From the NCBI RefSeq assembly GCF_013409045.1, contig NZ_JACCBT010000001.1, positions 7,790,669 through 7,854,668 of the forward strand: a DNA stretch of 64,000 nucleotides, in the 5' to 3' direction. The notes under the pieces were generated by a model. That model did no database searches, was not told the DNA's origin, and saw nothing but the letters and a program-made list of their open reading frames with translations. Shown here in pieces: positions 1 through 9,274 of the stretch. The translations under genes were made by a program, and so were the position numbers. How positions within the stretch are numbered: position 1 is the first letter of the stretch; every line of letters begins with the position of its first letter. This stretch comes from Actinomadura citrea. Its GTDB lineage: Bacteria > Actinomycetota > Actinomycetes > Streptosporangiales > Streptosporangiaceae.

Positions 1-2
1 CC

Positions 3-2477
3 GCGGACGAGGACCTGGACGAGGGCGCGGACGAAACCGCTGACGAGGCCGCTGACGAGGCCGGCGACGAGGCGTCCGAGGAACCGGCGGGCAGCACCTG
101 GTACGTCCAGTTCACGTCTCCTCCCCCGAAAGAGGAGCCGGAACGGGAGGCTCCGCCCGCCGCTGCTCCTCCGTCCCCGGAGACCAAGCCTTGGCGCCCC
201 ACGTCACCGTCCGCCCAGGACGAGGAGCCCGCCCAGGAGAGCCGCACCGCCTCCCCACCGGAGGAGTCCCCGGCCGAAGAACACCCCGAGGACGACCGCA
301 CCCCGCAGACCACCGCGCCCCAGCAGGACCGCACCGCCGCCACGCCGCAGGAAACGCAGGAACGCACCGACGAGGCACGCGAGGCGCGCACCACCCCGGC
401 ACGGCGCCATGCAGCGCCCCCGAAGCCCGACGACGAGCCACCACCGGCCGCAACGCCCCGAAGCAGTGGCCGCCACGCGATACGTCCCGCGAACGGACAC
501 CCCCCAGGCGCTCCTGAGCCGGAGACAGAGCGGGAAACGCCGGGCGATGCCCCAGAGGCCCGTACTACTGGCGCGGCTCCACCCGCCCCGCCGCGGCGAC
601 ACGCGGCGCCCTCTGGCGCGCCGCACGACACCGAGCGTCCTCGGGGCGCGGCCCCGCGCATCGCCCCGGCGCCGCCGCAACACCGGGAACGCCCCGGCGG
701 CGTCCACGAAACGCGCGGCGACCGGGCGCGACCCGCGCCGCCCGACAGCGAACGTCCCGGCGCGCCCGCGCCGGCAGCGCAGCAGGGCACACCCGGCAAC
801 GTCCGCGACGCCCGTGCCGGTGCGGCGCCGACCGCCCCCTCACGGCACACGGCACCCCCGGAGACGGGACGTCCCCAAGGGGCGCCTCGCACGACTCCCG
901 AGCCACCGCGACCGCAGGAACGCCCCGGCGGCGTCCCCGAAACACGCGCCAACCGGGCACTGCCTGCTCCGCCGCGTGCTTCCACGCCGCCCGAGAGCGA
1001 ACACGCCCAGGGCTCGGCCGCACCGGCCATGTGGCCTGAGGCCCCTGGCGACGTCCGTGGCGGCGCGCCCTCGTCCGCCGGCCCTACGCGGGTCGAGCGG
1101 TTGCCGGATCTGTCGGCGCAGGGCGGGCCTTGGGAGGCCGCGCTTCCGGCTCCGGCGGCGCGGACGTCCGGGCAGTGGAGCGTGCCCTGGGACGGGGCGG
1201 CCCCACCGGCCCCACCGGCCCAACCGGTGTCTCCGGCCCAACCGGCCCAACCGGTGCCTCCGGCCGCGCCCGCCGTGGCGGAGAAGCGGAAGGGCAAGCG
1301 GCGCTGGCCCGTCGTCGTCGCGGCCATGCTGGTCCTCGTGGCCGGGCTCGTGGCCGGGCAGCTGCTGCGGCCGCCGCCCGACCCGACGGTGCGGCTGGCC
1401 ATCGCTTCGAGCCACACCTTCCCCGGGCAGGCGCCGGTGCTGCCGTGGCCCGCGGTGGGCCAGGCGGTGCTCTACGTGGACGGGCTCGGGACGATGGGCG
1501 CGTCGGGCGGCGCCGTGCCGACGCCCACGGCGAGCGTCGCCAAGGTGATGACGGCCTATGTTTACCTGAGCGAGCATCCGCTGAAGTCCGGCGAGGCGGG
1601 ACCGGTACTGACGGTGTCGCCGCAGGCGGCGGCGCAGATCCCGGCGCGCAAGCGGCGCGGCGAGTCGCTGCTCGGCGTCACGGCGAACCAGCGGCTGACC
1701 CAGCGCAAGGCGCTGGAGTCCCTGCTCATCATCTCGGCGAACGACGTGGCGCACGAGCTGGCGCGCTGGGACTCCGGGAGCGACCAGGCGTTCGTGGCGA
1801 AGATGAACGCCGCGGCGAAGCGGCTGGGCATGACCGGCACGCGCTACACCGACCCGAGCGGCTACCACTCCGGGACCGTCAGCACGGCCGCCGACCAGGT
1901 GAAGCTGCTGCGGGCGGCCATGCAGATCCCGGCGTTCACCGAGATCGTGAACAACCGGATGTACGTGCCGGACGGCGGCGGGTCCCCGCGGCAGGGCGGC
2001 AACTTCATCCTGGGACGCAACGGCGTGGTGGCCGGCAAGACCGGGTACACGGACGCGGCGGGCGGGAACTTCGTGTTCGCCGCGCACCGGAACGTCGGCG
2101 GCACGCAGACCCTGATCGTGGGCGCGGTGATGGGGCAGCGCTCCCCCAGCGCGGCGGACGCCGTCAACACGGCGGAGGGCATCCTCGTCGCGGCCGAGCA
2201 GGCCATGGTCGTGGCGCCGCTGGCGCGCCCCGGGCAGACGGTCGCCTGGATCGAGGACGGGCTCGGCGGCAGGAAGGCGCTGGCCGCCCCGTCGCCGGTG
2301 AACGTCGTCGGCTGGCCCGGCCTCACCGTGCCCGTCGGATACGACGGCGACCCGCCCGCCGAGCCCGAGCGCGGCACGAAGGCCGGGGCCGTGGACACGG
2401 GCGCCGCACGGGTGCCGGTGGAGGTCGGCACGGGGCGGTCCCCGTCCATCGTCAAGCGGCTGACGCGCCTCGGCTAG
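3..2477 (+). CDS. Membrane-anchored D-alanyl-D-alanine carboxypeptidase (peptidase S11), 5' partial
   Basis: The frame is open from the first codon of the window with no in-frame ATG or GTG before the ATG at 1029, so the gene probably begins outside the window. The first ~340 residues are acidic, then Pro/Arg-rich and disordered, with imperfect repeats of an ERPGG(V)xETR motif near 687 and 918. A basic stretch (KRKGKRRW) and a hydrophobic segment near 1300-1370 form a membrane anchor. The extracytoplasmic S11 domain has the penicillin-binding motifs SVAK (Ser codon 1533), SAN (about 1735) and KTG (about 2037). The family trims peptidoglycan pentapeptides. It converges on the decarboxylase gene with a 25-base gap. 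Initiation at ATG 1029 (482 residues) is the alternative, but the long open frame upstream argues against it. Confidence 0.85.
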   Translation, partial: ADEDLDEGADETADEAADEAGDEASEEPAGSTWYVQFTSPPPKEEPEREAPPAAAPPSPETKPWRPTSPSAQDEEPAQESRTASPPEESPAEEHPEDDRTPQTTAPQQDRTAATPQETQERTDEAREARTTPARRHAAPPKPDDEPPPAATPRSSGRHAIRPANGHPPGAPEPETERETPGDAPEARTTGAAPPAPPRRHAAPSGAPHDTERPRGAAPRIAPAPPQHRERPGGVHETRGDRARPAPPDSERPGAPAPAAQQGTPGNVRDARAGAAPTAPSRHTAPPETGRPQGAPRTTPEPPRPQERPGGVPETRANRALPAPPRASTPPESEHAQGSAAPAMWPEAPGDVRGGAPSSAGPTRVERLPDLSAQGGPWEAALPAPAARTSGQWSVPWDGAAPPAPPAQPVSPAQPAQPVPPAAPAVAEKRKGKRRWPVVVAAMLVLVAGLVAGQLLRPPPDPTVRLAIASSHTFPGQAPVLPWPAVGQAVLYVDGLGTMGASGGAVPTPTASVAKVMTAYVYLSEHPLKSGEAGPVLTVSPQAAAQIPARKRRGESLLGVTANQRLTQRKALESLLIISANDVAHELARWDSGSDQAFVAKMNAAAKRLGMTGTRYTDPSGYHSGTVSTAADQVKLLRAAMQIPAFTEIVNNRMYVPDGGGSPRQGGNFILGRNGVVAGKTGYTDAAGGNFVFAAHRNVGGTQTLIVGAVMGQRSPSAADAVNTAEGILVAAEQAMVVAPLARPGQTVAWIEDGLGGRKALAAPSPVNVVGWPGLTVPVGYDGDPPAEPERGTKAGAVDTGAARVPVEVGTGRSPSIVKRLTRLG

Positions 2478-2502
2478 GCGCGGGGACGGCGGGGGGACAC
2501 CG

Positions 2503-3927
2503 CTAGGCGTACAGGGCCGACAGGAAGCGGATCAGCAGGGCCTCGCGGGTGGCGGGCGGCAGGGCGTCCAGGATGGCGTTGACCATGGCCATCTCGGGCT
2601 CCGCGCCGCCGGCGAGGTCGACGCCGACCGATGCGAGCAGCCCCGCGAACCCTGCGTCGTCGAGGCTGTCGAGGTCCAGGCCGGCGAGCGCGTCCACCAG
2701 GCCGGACGGGACGTCCGGCGGCCCGGCCTCGCGGGCGGCCTTCACCGCGTCGGCGAGCGCGGCCAGGAGCGCGTCGACGTCGCTGACGCCGGTGAGCGTG
2801 AAATGCAGGTTCGGCGGGATGCCCTGGTAGGACAGCTGCGGCTGGAAGAACCAGCCCCGGGCGCGGGCCTCGTCGGCGACGACGAACACGTCCAGCGCCG
2901 GGTCGGTCGAGGCGACGGCGACGAGGGGGGCGGCGGGCTCGCCGAGGACCCGCAGTCCCGGGATCTCCGCGACGCCCGCGACCAGCCGCTCGGCCGCCGT
3001 CATCGCGGACTCGGCGAGGTCGCGGTAGCCCCGGCCGCCGACCGCCATGAGCGTCGCCCACGCCGCACCCAGCGGCCCGGCGCTCTTGCTGCTCTGCACG
3101 CCCGCGTTGATGACGGTGTATCCGGGCCATTCCGCGGACGCGAAGTAGGCGCGGCGGCGGACCGACTCGTCCGCGAACAGCACGACCGATGCCCCCTTGG
3201 GCGAGTAGCCGTACTTGTGCAGGTCGCAGGAGAGGGACGTGACGCCGGGCACGGACAGGTCGAACGGCGGGACGTCCCGTCCGGCGTCGCGCAGCCAGGG
3301 CAGCACCCAGCCGCCGACGCAGGCGTCCACGTGGCACGGCACCCCGGCGGACGCGGCGATGGAGGCGATCTCCGGGACCGGGTCCATGACGCCCTGCGGG
3401 TAGGACGGCGCCGAGGCGACGACCAGCACCGTGCGGGGCGTGAGCGCGGCGGCGGTCGCGGCCGGGTCGGCGCGGAACGCGTCGTCGACGGGAACGTGCA
3501 CGACCTCGAGGCCGAGGTAGTGCGCCGCCTTGTGGAACGCGGGGTGCGCGGTCGCCGGCAGGACGATCTGGGGCGTGCCCTCGACCGGCCGGGCGTCCCG
3601 CGCCGCCTTCACCGCCAGCATGATCGACTCGGTGCCGCCGCTGGTGAAGACGCCGGTACCGCCGCCGAGCTTGTCCGCGACGCACCCGACGATCTGGCGT
3701 TCGAGCGCGACGATGCTCGGGAACGCCGTCGGGTCCAGGCAGTTGACCTCCAGCATCTCCTGGTAGGCGGTGGCGGCGAGGTCGTGCACCGCCTCCCGCC
3801 CGGTGTCGTAGACGTAGGCGGTGACCTGGCCGCCGCGCACGGGCAGGTCGGCGTCGCGCAGCCGGGCGAGTTCGGCGAGCAGGTCGGCGCCGGGGCGGCC
3901 GGCTTCGGGAAGGCGGTCAGACGGCAT
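2503..3927 (-). CDS. PLP-dependent group II decarboxylase / aminotransferase-fold protein
   Basis: This 474-residue protein is a fold-type I PLP enzyme of the glutamate/tyrosine decarboxylase and sphingosine-1-phosphate lyase group. The cofactor-binding pair is seen as DLHKYGYSPKG, with His237 and Schiff-base Lys238, and the upstream VDAC is the usual aspartate that binds the pyridine nitrogen. It is the last gene of a three-gene operon. Its ATG lies inside the end of the MFS gene (11-base overlap), so the two are likely translated together. The substrate cannot be told from sequence; an amino acid or a long-chain base phosphate are both possible. The transporter partner suggests that the substrate or product crosses the membrane. 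Confidence 0.8.
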   Translation of the reverse strand: MPSDRLPEAGRPGADLLAELARLRDADLPVRGGQVTAYVYDTGREAVHDLAATAYQEMLEVNCLDPTAFPSIVALERQIVGCVADKLGGGTGVFTSGGTESIMLAVKAARDARPVEGTPQIVLPATAHPAFHKAAHYLGLEVVHVPVDDAFRADPAATAAALTPRTVLVVASAPSYPQGVMDPVPEIASIAASAGVPCHVDACVGGWVLPWLRDAGRDVPPFDLSVPGVTSLSCDLHKYGYSPKGASVVLFADESVRRRAYFASAEWPGYTVINAGVQSSKSAGPLGAAWATLMAVGGRGYRDLAESAMTAAERLVAGVAEIPGLRVLGEPAAPLVAVASTDPALDVFVVADEARARGWFFQPQLSYQGIPPNLHFTLTGVSDVDALLAALADAVKAAREAGPPDVPSGLVDALAGLDLDSLDDAGFAGLLASVGVDLAGGAEPEMAMVNAILDALPPATREALLIRFLSALYA

Positions 3928-5257
3928 GTTCCGGTGTTCCCTCGATCGGGCGGTGGACGGCGGCCCGCCGGCGATAGGCCAGCAGGAGGGGGACGCTGAG
4001 CAGCAGCAGAGCGGCCGGGACGAGCGTGAACCCGACGGTCAGCCCGGTGAGGGCCGACTCCTCCTGGACGACGGGGGTGTCCAGGTCGGAGGACTGGAAC
4101 GACGAGAGGGCCAGGATCAGCGCGAAGACGCCGGGGCCGAGGGCGAGCGCGCCCGTCTCCGCGGCCGTCCACAGTCCGGTGAAGGCGCCGGACTGCGCGT
4201 GCCCCGTCCGCCCGGCGTCGGCGTGGACGGTCTCGGGCATCAGCGACAGCGGGAGCAGCTGCACGGCCGCGTAGCAGATGCCGATCAGGGCGCTGAGGGC
4301 CAGGACCCCGGCGGTGGAGGTGATGAGCGGGTAGGCGGCGACGCCGGTCGCGGCGAACACCACCAGCGCCGCCGCATAGCAGCCGACCTCCCCGTACCGG
4401 CGGGCCAGCCGTCGCCACAGCGGGACCGCGAACGCGCTCGGCGCGACCATGCAGACGAACATCGCCGAGGTGAGCCCGTAGTCGTCCAGCCGGTACGTCG
4501 CGATGTACGGCGCGCCCGCCAGCATGATCGCGACGGCGAGGGTGTTCCCGACGTGCGCGCCGAGCAGCAGGAAGAACGGGCGGTTGCCGCGCGCGGTGCG
4601 CAGCGCGGCGGCCAGCCCGAGCGGGTGCGGCCCCGGACGGGAGGGGATCCAGCGGGTCGCCAGCGTGCTCGCCACCATGGCCGCGCCCATGACGAGCCCG
4701 ATCACGCCGCCCATCAGGGCGTATCCCGCGCGCCCGCCGCCGGCGGCACCGGTCAGGACGGGCGCCAGCCCGCCCGCGACGAGGATGCCGACCGTCAGGC
4801 AGACGACCCGCCACGCCATCGCGCGCCCGCGCTCGGACGGGTCGCCGGAGATCTCCGCGGGCAGCGCCACGTACGGCACCTGGAAACACGCGAACGCGCT
4901 GGCCGCCAGCAGGAACATGATCCCGGCCCAGCCGGCCGCGAACCCCGGGGAGTCGGCCGGAACGGCGAACATCGCGGCGAACAGGACCGGCAGGGTCAGC
5001 GCGCCCAGCATCAGGAAGCGGGTGCGGCGGCCCGTCCGGACGGCCTCGCGGTCGCTGGCGGCGCCGACGATCGGGTTGAGCAGCACGTCCCATGCCTTGG
5101 GGACCACGAGGACGGCCCCGGCGATCGCGGCGGACACGCCGAGGACGTCGGTGAGGTAGTACAGGAGCAGCAGCCCGGGGACCGAGGAGAAGACGCCGGT
5201 ACCGATCGAGCCGACGCCGTAGCCGAGGAGCCGCCGCCGGGGCAGCGCAGTGGTCAT
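3917..5257 (-). CDS. MFS transporter of the GPH/MFS_2 (sugar:cation symporter-like) type
   Basis: The 446-residue protein begins MTTALPRRRLLGYGVGSIG, a typical GPH-family start, and has about 12 hydrophobic segments. The loop NPIVGAASDREAVRTGRR after helix 2 matches the conserved D-R-RTGRR region of this family. The ATG at 5257 overlaps the TGA of the TetR gene as ATGA, which fixes the start; the open frame continues further upstream but only through the TetR coding region. It lies between its probable regulator and the PLP enzyme, so it probably imports or exports that enzyme's substrate or product. The cargo is unknown. Confidence 0.82.
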   Translation of the reverse strand: MTTALPRRRLLGYGVGSIGTGVFSSVPGLLLLYYLTDVLGVSAAIAGAVLVVPKAWDVLLNPIVGAASDREAVRTGRRTRFLMLGALTLPVLFAAMFAVPADSPGFAAGWAGIMFLLAASAFACFQVPYVALPAEISGDPSERGRAMAWRVVCLTVGILVAGGLAPVLTGAAGGGRAGYALMGGVIGLVMGAAMVASTLATRWIPSRPGPHPLGLAAALRTARGNRPFFLLLGAHVGNTLAVAIMLAGAPYIATYRLDDYGLTSAMFVCMVAPSAFAVPLWRRLARRYGEVGCYAAALVVFAATGVAAYPLITSTAGVLALSALIGICYAAVQLLPLSLMPETVHADAGRTGHAQSGAFTGLWTAAETGALALGPGVFALILALSSFQSSDLDTPVVQEESALTGLTVGFTLVPAALLLLSVPLLLAYRRRAAVHRPIEGTPEHAV

Positions 5258-5862
5258 CCGGGGCTGCCGGCGGGCGGGCCGATCGCCGCGGCGACCGTCC
5301 GGCGGATGTGGGCGCGGAACCGGGTGACCGCCTGCGGGTCGTCCACCCCCCGGCGCTTCCCGCCCTGGTCGAGGATGCCGCCCGAGCCGAACCCGTGCGT
5401 GCACCAGACGACCGTCCACACGAGGTAGTCGAGGTCTACCCGGTCGTCCACGACGTTGCGGGCGGCCTCGCTGACCATCTCCATCAGCGGCCGGACGTAC
5501 TCGTCCTCCAGATGGGCGACGTCGGCGGCGTCCGAGAGCCACCGGTGCATCCACAGCGCGGGGATCTCGGGCCGCTCCATGCAGAACTCGACGTACCGGT
5601 CGACGAGGGTGAGGAGGCCCTCCACGTCCGGGGTGATCTCGGCGAGCGCCTTCTCCAGCACCTGCCGCTCGGCCCGGTGGGCGCGCTCCATGACGACGAG
5701 GTAGAGGTCGCGCTTGCCGCCGACGTGGTAGGCCACGGTGGCGACGTTGAGCCCGGCGGCCTCGGCGATCATCCGGGTGGACGTCCCGTCGTAGCCGAGC
5801 GCGGCGAACAGCCGGGTGGCGGCCTCGATGATCCGGTCCCGTCCGGTATCGCTGCTGCTCAT
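5254..5862 (-). CDS. TetR family transcriptional regulator, first gene of the TetR-MFS-PLP operon
   Basis: This 202-residue protein has the N-terminal TetR DNA-binding domain at residues 8-55, with RIIEAATRLFAALGYDGTSTRMIAEAAGLNVATVAYHVGGKRDL. The recognition segment is followed by a YH-x-GGK variant of the usual YYHFxxK. The C-terminal ligand domain is not diagnostic. Its last codon overlaps the MFS start. A short palindrome just upstream (5895-5910) is a reasonable operator, which would make the operon self-regulated. Confidence 0.85.
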   Translation of the reverse strand: MSSSDTGRDRIIEAATRLFAALGYDGTSTRMIAEAAGLNVATVAYHVGGKRDLYLVVMERAHRAERQVLEKALAEITPDVEGLLTLVDRYVEFCMERPEIPALWMHRWLSDAADVAHLEDEYVRPLMEMVSEAARNVVDDRVDLDYLVWTVVWCTHGFGSGGILDQGGKRRGVDDPQAVTRFRAHIRRTVAAAIGPPAGSPG

Positions 5863-5894
5863 CTGCCCAAGCTAGGGGCTCGGACCGCGCCCGG

Positions 5895-5910
5895 TCAATC
5901 GCTTGATTGA
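5895..5910. promoter_or_regulatory. Inverted repeat upstream of the TetR operon (candidate operator)
   Basis: TCAATC and GATTGA are perfect 6-base arms around a 4-base spacer, 33 bases upstream of the TetR start and overlapping the stop codon of the PucR gene. The spacing is typical of TetR dimer sites. Function is inferred from position only. Confidence 0.45.
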
Positions 5911-7121
5911 GAGACCGCGGCGGCGGGTGCGGTGAGCCAGACGGTCAGCACCATCTCCAGCTCCAGCCGCAGCTCCGGCTCGTACATCCGCTCGCCGAAG
6001 AGTTCCTCCAGCTGGTGCAGCCGGTACCGGACGGTCTGCGGGTGGACGTGCAGGCGGTTCGCGACCTCGGTGGCGTTGAACCCGTTCTGCAGGCAGGCCA
6101 GCAGCGTCCGCATGAGCCGCTCGCGGTGCCGGGGCCGGACCTCCTTCAGCGGCGCGAGCCGCAGCTCGGCGACGGCGCGGACCAGCTCCTCGTCCTTGAA
6201 GACGACGAGCGCCGGCATGTGCTCTGCGCAGCGGACCAGCCGGTCGGACGGCAGGATGCCGCGGCGCGCGAGCGGCAGCGCCTCCCGCGCCCAGCGCAGC
6301 GACCTGGCCGCGTCCTCGGTGCGGACGGTCGGGCCGAGCGCGGCGACCCAGTCGCGCAGCGCCGACTCCAGCATCCGGCCGCGTCCCGGGCCCTCCGGGT
6401 CGGGCACGAGCAGGCAGGGTTCGCGGCGGTTGACGTCCGCGAGCACGTCGGGCGGGAGGGACGGGTGCGAGAAGGGCTGCCGCCCCCGCTCGTAGAGGAC
6501 GACGGCGGCGACCGTGCGCGGGACGCGCCACTGGGCGAGGCGGGCCAGGTCGGCCACGGCCTGCGGGGCGGCGGGCGGTTCGGCGAGCAGCAGGTCGAGC
6601 AGCCGGCGGCGGCGGTGCTCCAGTTCGCCGGCCTCCTGCTCGCGGGCCTTGGTGTAGCCCTCGGTGGCGGCGCGGGCGATCTCGTCCAGGAACGCGAAGA
6701 TCGCCTCGGCGATGCCGGCGAGGGTGCGGCGGGAGATGTCGTACCGCTCGGACTCGGCGGCGAGCCGGCGCCAGGCGACGCGGGCGCCGAGCCGCAGCGA
6801 GGTCTGCAGGATGTCCAGGTTGCGGCCCTCGCGCGCCTCCGCCCAGCCGATCTCCCGGTAGACGGCGGCGACCGGCTCCCAGGAGCTCTCCGGGTCCATG
6901 ATGAGGTCGACGAACTGGCGCAGCGCGCCCTCGACGGCCAGCCGGACGAGCCGCGCGTACTCCTCGTCCTGCGGGCGGGAGTACTCGGGGATCCCGGCGA
7001 GGATCTCCTCGATCATCTCCTCGGCGAGGGCGTCCAGGTGGGGCCGGAACACGGTGGACAGCTCGCGGGGGACGCCGGCCCAGGGTTTCAGCGGCGAGCG
7101 CTGCTCAAGGCTCGTGGTCAC
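5895..7121 (-). CDS. PucR/CdaR-type helix-turn-helix regulator
   Basis: The 408-residue protein ends in a PucR-type HTH_30 domain (about residues 350-400): TLLACLQNGFNATEVANRLHVHPQTVRYRLHQLEELFG. Before it lies a region resembling the degenerate GGDEF-like domain of this family, and the N-terminal half is helical. I chose GTG 7121 over the in-frame ATG 7187 because the GTG has a GGAGGT Shine-Dalgarno site with six bases of spacing, whereas ATG 7187 has none and would add a low-complexity leader. It is followed by the TetR operon on the same strand after 32 bases. The target is unknown; neighbouring genes are candidates. Confidence 0.82.
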   Translation of the reverse strand: MTTSLEQRSPLKPWAGVPRELSTVFRPHLDALAEEMIEEILAGIPEYSRPQDEEYARLVRLAVEGALRQFVDLIMDPESSWEPVAAVYREIGWAEAREGRNLDILQTSLRLGARVAWRRLAAESERYDISRRTLAGIAEAIFAFLDEIARAATEGYTKAREQEAGELEHRRRRLLDLLLAEPPAAPQAVADLARLAQWRVPRTVAAVVLYERGRQPFSHPSLPPDVLADVNRREPCLLVPDPEGPGRGRMLESALRDWVAALGPTVRTEDAARSLRWAREALPLARRGILPSDRLVRCAEHMPALVVFKDEELVRAVAELRLAPLKEVRPRHRERLMRTLLACLQNGFNATEVANRLHVHPQTVRYRLHQLEELFGERMYEPELRLELEMVLTVWLTAPAAAVSQSSD

Positions 7122-7217
7122 CGTTGCACCTCCCGCTCCGGAAGCTACCGACGACCGGCCGGGCGGGCTGCACGACGCGTTACGCATTGCGCTGCGTCCC
7201 TTGTAAGCGAACTGACA

Positions 7218-7251
7218 AAAACCCGACGGGACGCCGGTCGCGGGGGCGTCC
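7218..7251 (-). terminator. Rho-independent terminator after the TetR gene at 7267-7938
   Basis: Read on the minus strand, a 7-base perfect stem (GGACGCC at 7245-7251 pairing with 7229-7235, 9-base loop) is followed by GTCGGG and a run of five T. It lies just past the stop codon of the TetR gene, the expected place. Confidence 0.6.
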
Positions 7252-7266
7252 GCCCCGCCCGCCGGT

Positions 7267-7938
7267 TCAGCCCGGGGCGGGAGCGGCGAACGCGCCGGCC
7301 AGCACCAGCCGCCCGGCGGTGCGGACCATCGCGGCGACCTCCTCCGCCGGCTGGCGCAGCGACGCCAGGCTGATCAGCGCGGCGAGCAGGATGTGCGCGA
7401 GGACGATCTCGACGTCGTCCCGCTCGGGCACCGGGTCGCCGATCGCCGTCGAGAGCCGGTCGCGCAGGAACAGGAACAGCACGGTGCGGGCGTCGTCGAC
7501 GCTGGAGTCGTCCGAGGTCACGGCCTGGATGATCGCCGACGTCAGGGTCGGCTCCGCCGCCGCGACGTGGACGATGCGCTCCAGCAGCGCGGTGAGCCGC
7601 TCCTGCGGGGTGTCGCCGACGGCGAGCGCGTCGATGTCGTCGGTGACGTGGTGCGCCCAGGTCGCCGCCACCTCGGTGAGCAGGTGGTCCTTGGTGGCGA
7701 AGTACCGGTAGACGGTCGCGCGGGCGACCCCGGCGCGGTCGGCCACGTCGTGCATGGTGACGGCCGGGTACCCGCCCTCCAGCGCGAGCTCGCGGGCCGA
7801 GTCGATCAGGCGCTCGCGGCGCGCCTGCTGATCCTTGCTCAGCGTCCGCGTGACGGTGAACCGCGCATCGCCGCTCAAATCGCACTGCCCTTCCGCATGG
7901 CCCGCCTCGCCGTGAACGTTTCCCATTCTTCCGTACAT
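7267..7938 (-). CDS. TetR family transcriptional regulator divergent from a P450
   Basis: The protein has a TetR domain in RRERLIDSARELALEGGYPAVTMHDVADRAGVARATVYRYFATKDHLL, with the canonical TVYRYFxxKDxL ending. The first ~35 residues from ATG 7938 do not look like a TetR N-terminus. A TTG start (LSGDARFTVTRTL) preceded by GAAGGG is an equally good choice and would shorten the protein by about 20 residues. It is divergent from the P450 at 8076, which it probably controls through the 137-base shared promoter region. Confidence 0.82.
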   Translation of the reverse strand: MYGRMGNVHGEAGHAEGQCDLSGDARFTVTRTLSKDQQARRERLIDSARELALEGGYPAVTMHDVADRAGVARATVYRYFATKDHLLTEVAATWAHHVTDDIDALAVGDTPQERLTALLERIVHVAAAEPTLTSAIIQAVTSDDSSVDDARTVLFLFLRDRLSTAIGDPVPERDDVEIVLAHILLAALISLASLRQPAEEVAAMVRTAGRLVLAGAFAAPAPG

Positions 7939-8006
7939 CGCCCCCGAATGCGTAAATCCCGGGCGTATGCCCCTTTACCGGCGACGCGTCCCCATTCACG
8001 ATAGAC

Positions 8007-8033
8007 CTACCGCTTGCTTGGGTGAGACGGTAG
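8007..8033. promoter_or_regulatory. Inverted repeat between divergent TetR and P450 genes
   Basis: CTACCG (8007-8012) and CGGTAG (8028-8033) are perfect arms separated by 15 bases. An outer AGA/TCT pair continues the symmetry with one extra base. It lies 43 bases before the P450 start, so the TetR product could block the P450 promoter there. This is positional inference. Confidence 0.4.
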
Positions 8034-8075
8034 TCTGGATGCACGTCTCCCTCTCCGGCCCCGAGGAGCGAGCCC

Positions 8076-9239
8076 ATGGCCATCGACCTTCTCGACGGCG
8101 AGATGTACGCCACCGACCCCTGGTCCGTCTACGCGAGGCTCCGCGCCGAGGCGCCCGTCTACCACGACGAGGAGAACGGCCTGTGGGGCGTCGCGCGGCA
8201 CGCGGACGTCTTCGCCGTGGAGCGGAACCCCAAGGTGTGGACGAACGCGGGCGGGTACCGCCCGCAGTTGCCGTCCGACCCGTCGATGATCGGGCAGGAC
8301 GATCCCGAGCACGCGCACCGGCGCCGCATGGTCTACCAGCGCTTCACCCCGCGCGGCGTCTCCGGCTACGCCGACCGCATCCGGGCCACCGCCGTCGACT
8401 GCATCACCACGGCCCTGGAGGCCGGCACCGTGGACGCCGTCCCGGCGCTGGCGGCGCCCCTGCCCGCCCGCGTCATCGGCTGGCTGCTCGGCTTCCCCGA
8501 GGACATGTGGCCGCGTCTCGTCCACTGGTCGGCGACGGCCGTGTACGCGGGCGGCGGGCTCCGCTACATCACCGACGACGCGACGATCGCCGCCGGGGAG
8601 TACGCGCTCGCGGTGCTGGAGATGGCCGAGGACCGCCGCGCCCGCCCGACCGACGACCTGCTGTCGGTCTGGTCGAACGCGGGCCCGGACCAGCCCGCCT
8701 ACGACGACGAGCACCTGGCCCACGAGGCGCTGCTCCTGCTGGTCGGCGGCGCGGAGACGACCCGCACGGTCATAGCGACGGCCCTGGACGCCCTGATCCG
8801 GCACCCGGAGCAGTGGCGGAAGCTGCGCGACGACCCGTCCCTGATCCCGGACGCCGTCGAGGAGTTCGTCCGCTGGACGACCCCGATCCTCAACATGTGC
8901 CGGGTCGCCGCGACCGACGCCGAGATCGCCGGCGTGACGATCCCCGCGGGCGGCCAGATCCTGCTGATGTACGGCTCCGCCAACCGCGACGAGGCGGTGT
9001 TCGACGACCCGGACGTCTTCGACGTGACCCGCCGTCCGGGCGACCACATCGCCTTCGGCCTCGGCCCCCACTTCTGCCTGGGCGCCTCCCTCGCCCGCCT
9101 GGAACTCCAGATCTTCTTCGAGGAGTTCATAGCCCGCGTGGACACCGCCCAGTGGGCCGACGACGAGGGCCCCCGAATCCTCCGCAACGCCTTCGTCAGA
9201 GGTGTGACCGAGTTCCCGGTAGCCCTGACCCCCCGCTGA
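8076..9239 (+). CDS. Cytochrome P450 (CYP107/CYP105-like bacterial class)
   Basis: This complete 387-residue soluble P450 has every core motif: the I-helix oxygen-activation segment LLLLVGGAETTR (about residues 218-229), the K-helix ExxR (E263-F-V-R266), and the heme loop FGLGPHFCLGASLARLE with thiolate Cys334. No redox partner is encoded nearby, so it must use ferredoxin from elsewhere. The ATG at 8076 follows a GAGGAG site. The divergent TetR gene is the likely regulator. Substrate unknown. Confidence 0.92.
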   Translation: MAIDLLDGEMYATDPWSVYARLRAEAPVYHDEENGLWGVARHADVFAVERNPKVWTNAGGYRPQLPSDPSMIGQDDPEHAHRRRMVYQRFTPRGVSGYADRIRATAVDCITTALEAGTVDAVPALAAPLPARVIGWLLGFPEDMWPRLVHWSATAVYAGGGLRYITDDATIAAGEYALAVLEMAEDRRARPTDDLLSVWSNAGPDQPAYDDEHLAHEALLLLVGGAETTRTVIATALDALIRHPEQWRKLRDDPSLIPDAVEEFVRWTTPILNMCRVAATDAEIAGVTIPAGGQILLMYGSANRDEAVFDDPDVFDVTRRPGDHIAFGLGPHFCLGASLARLELQIFFEEFIARVDTAQWADDEGPRILRNAFVRGVTEFPVALTPR

Positions 9240-9274
9240 CCGCTCGCCTCAGCGCCTCTTCCGTGCGCGCCGCT

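Noticed and set aside
1029..2477. ATG 1029 as the start of the D,D-carboxypeptidase
   Set aside because: The same frame is open with coding-like composition for all 1026 bases before it, so the ATG is more likely internal; not fully excluded.
7122..7187. ATG 7187 as the start of the PucR regulator
   Set aside because: It has no ribosome-binding site, whereas GTG 7121 has GGAGGT at ideal spacing.
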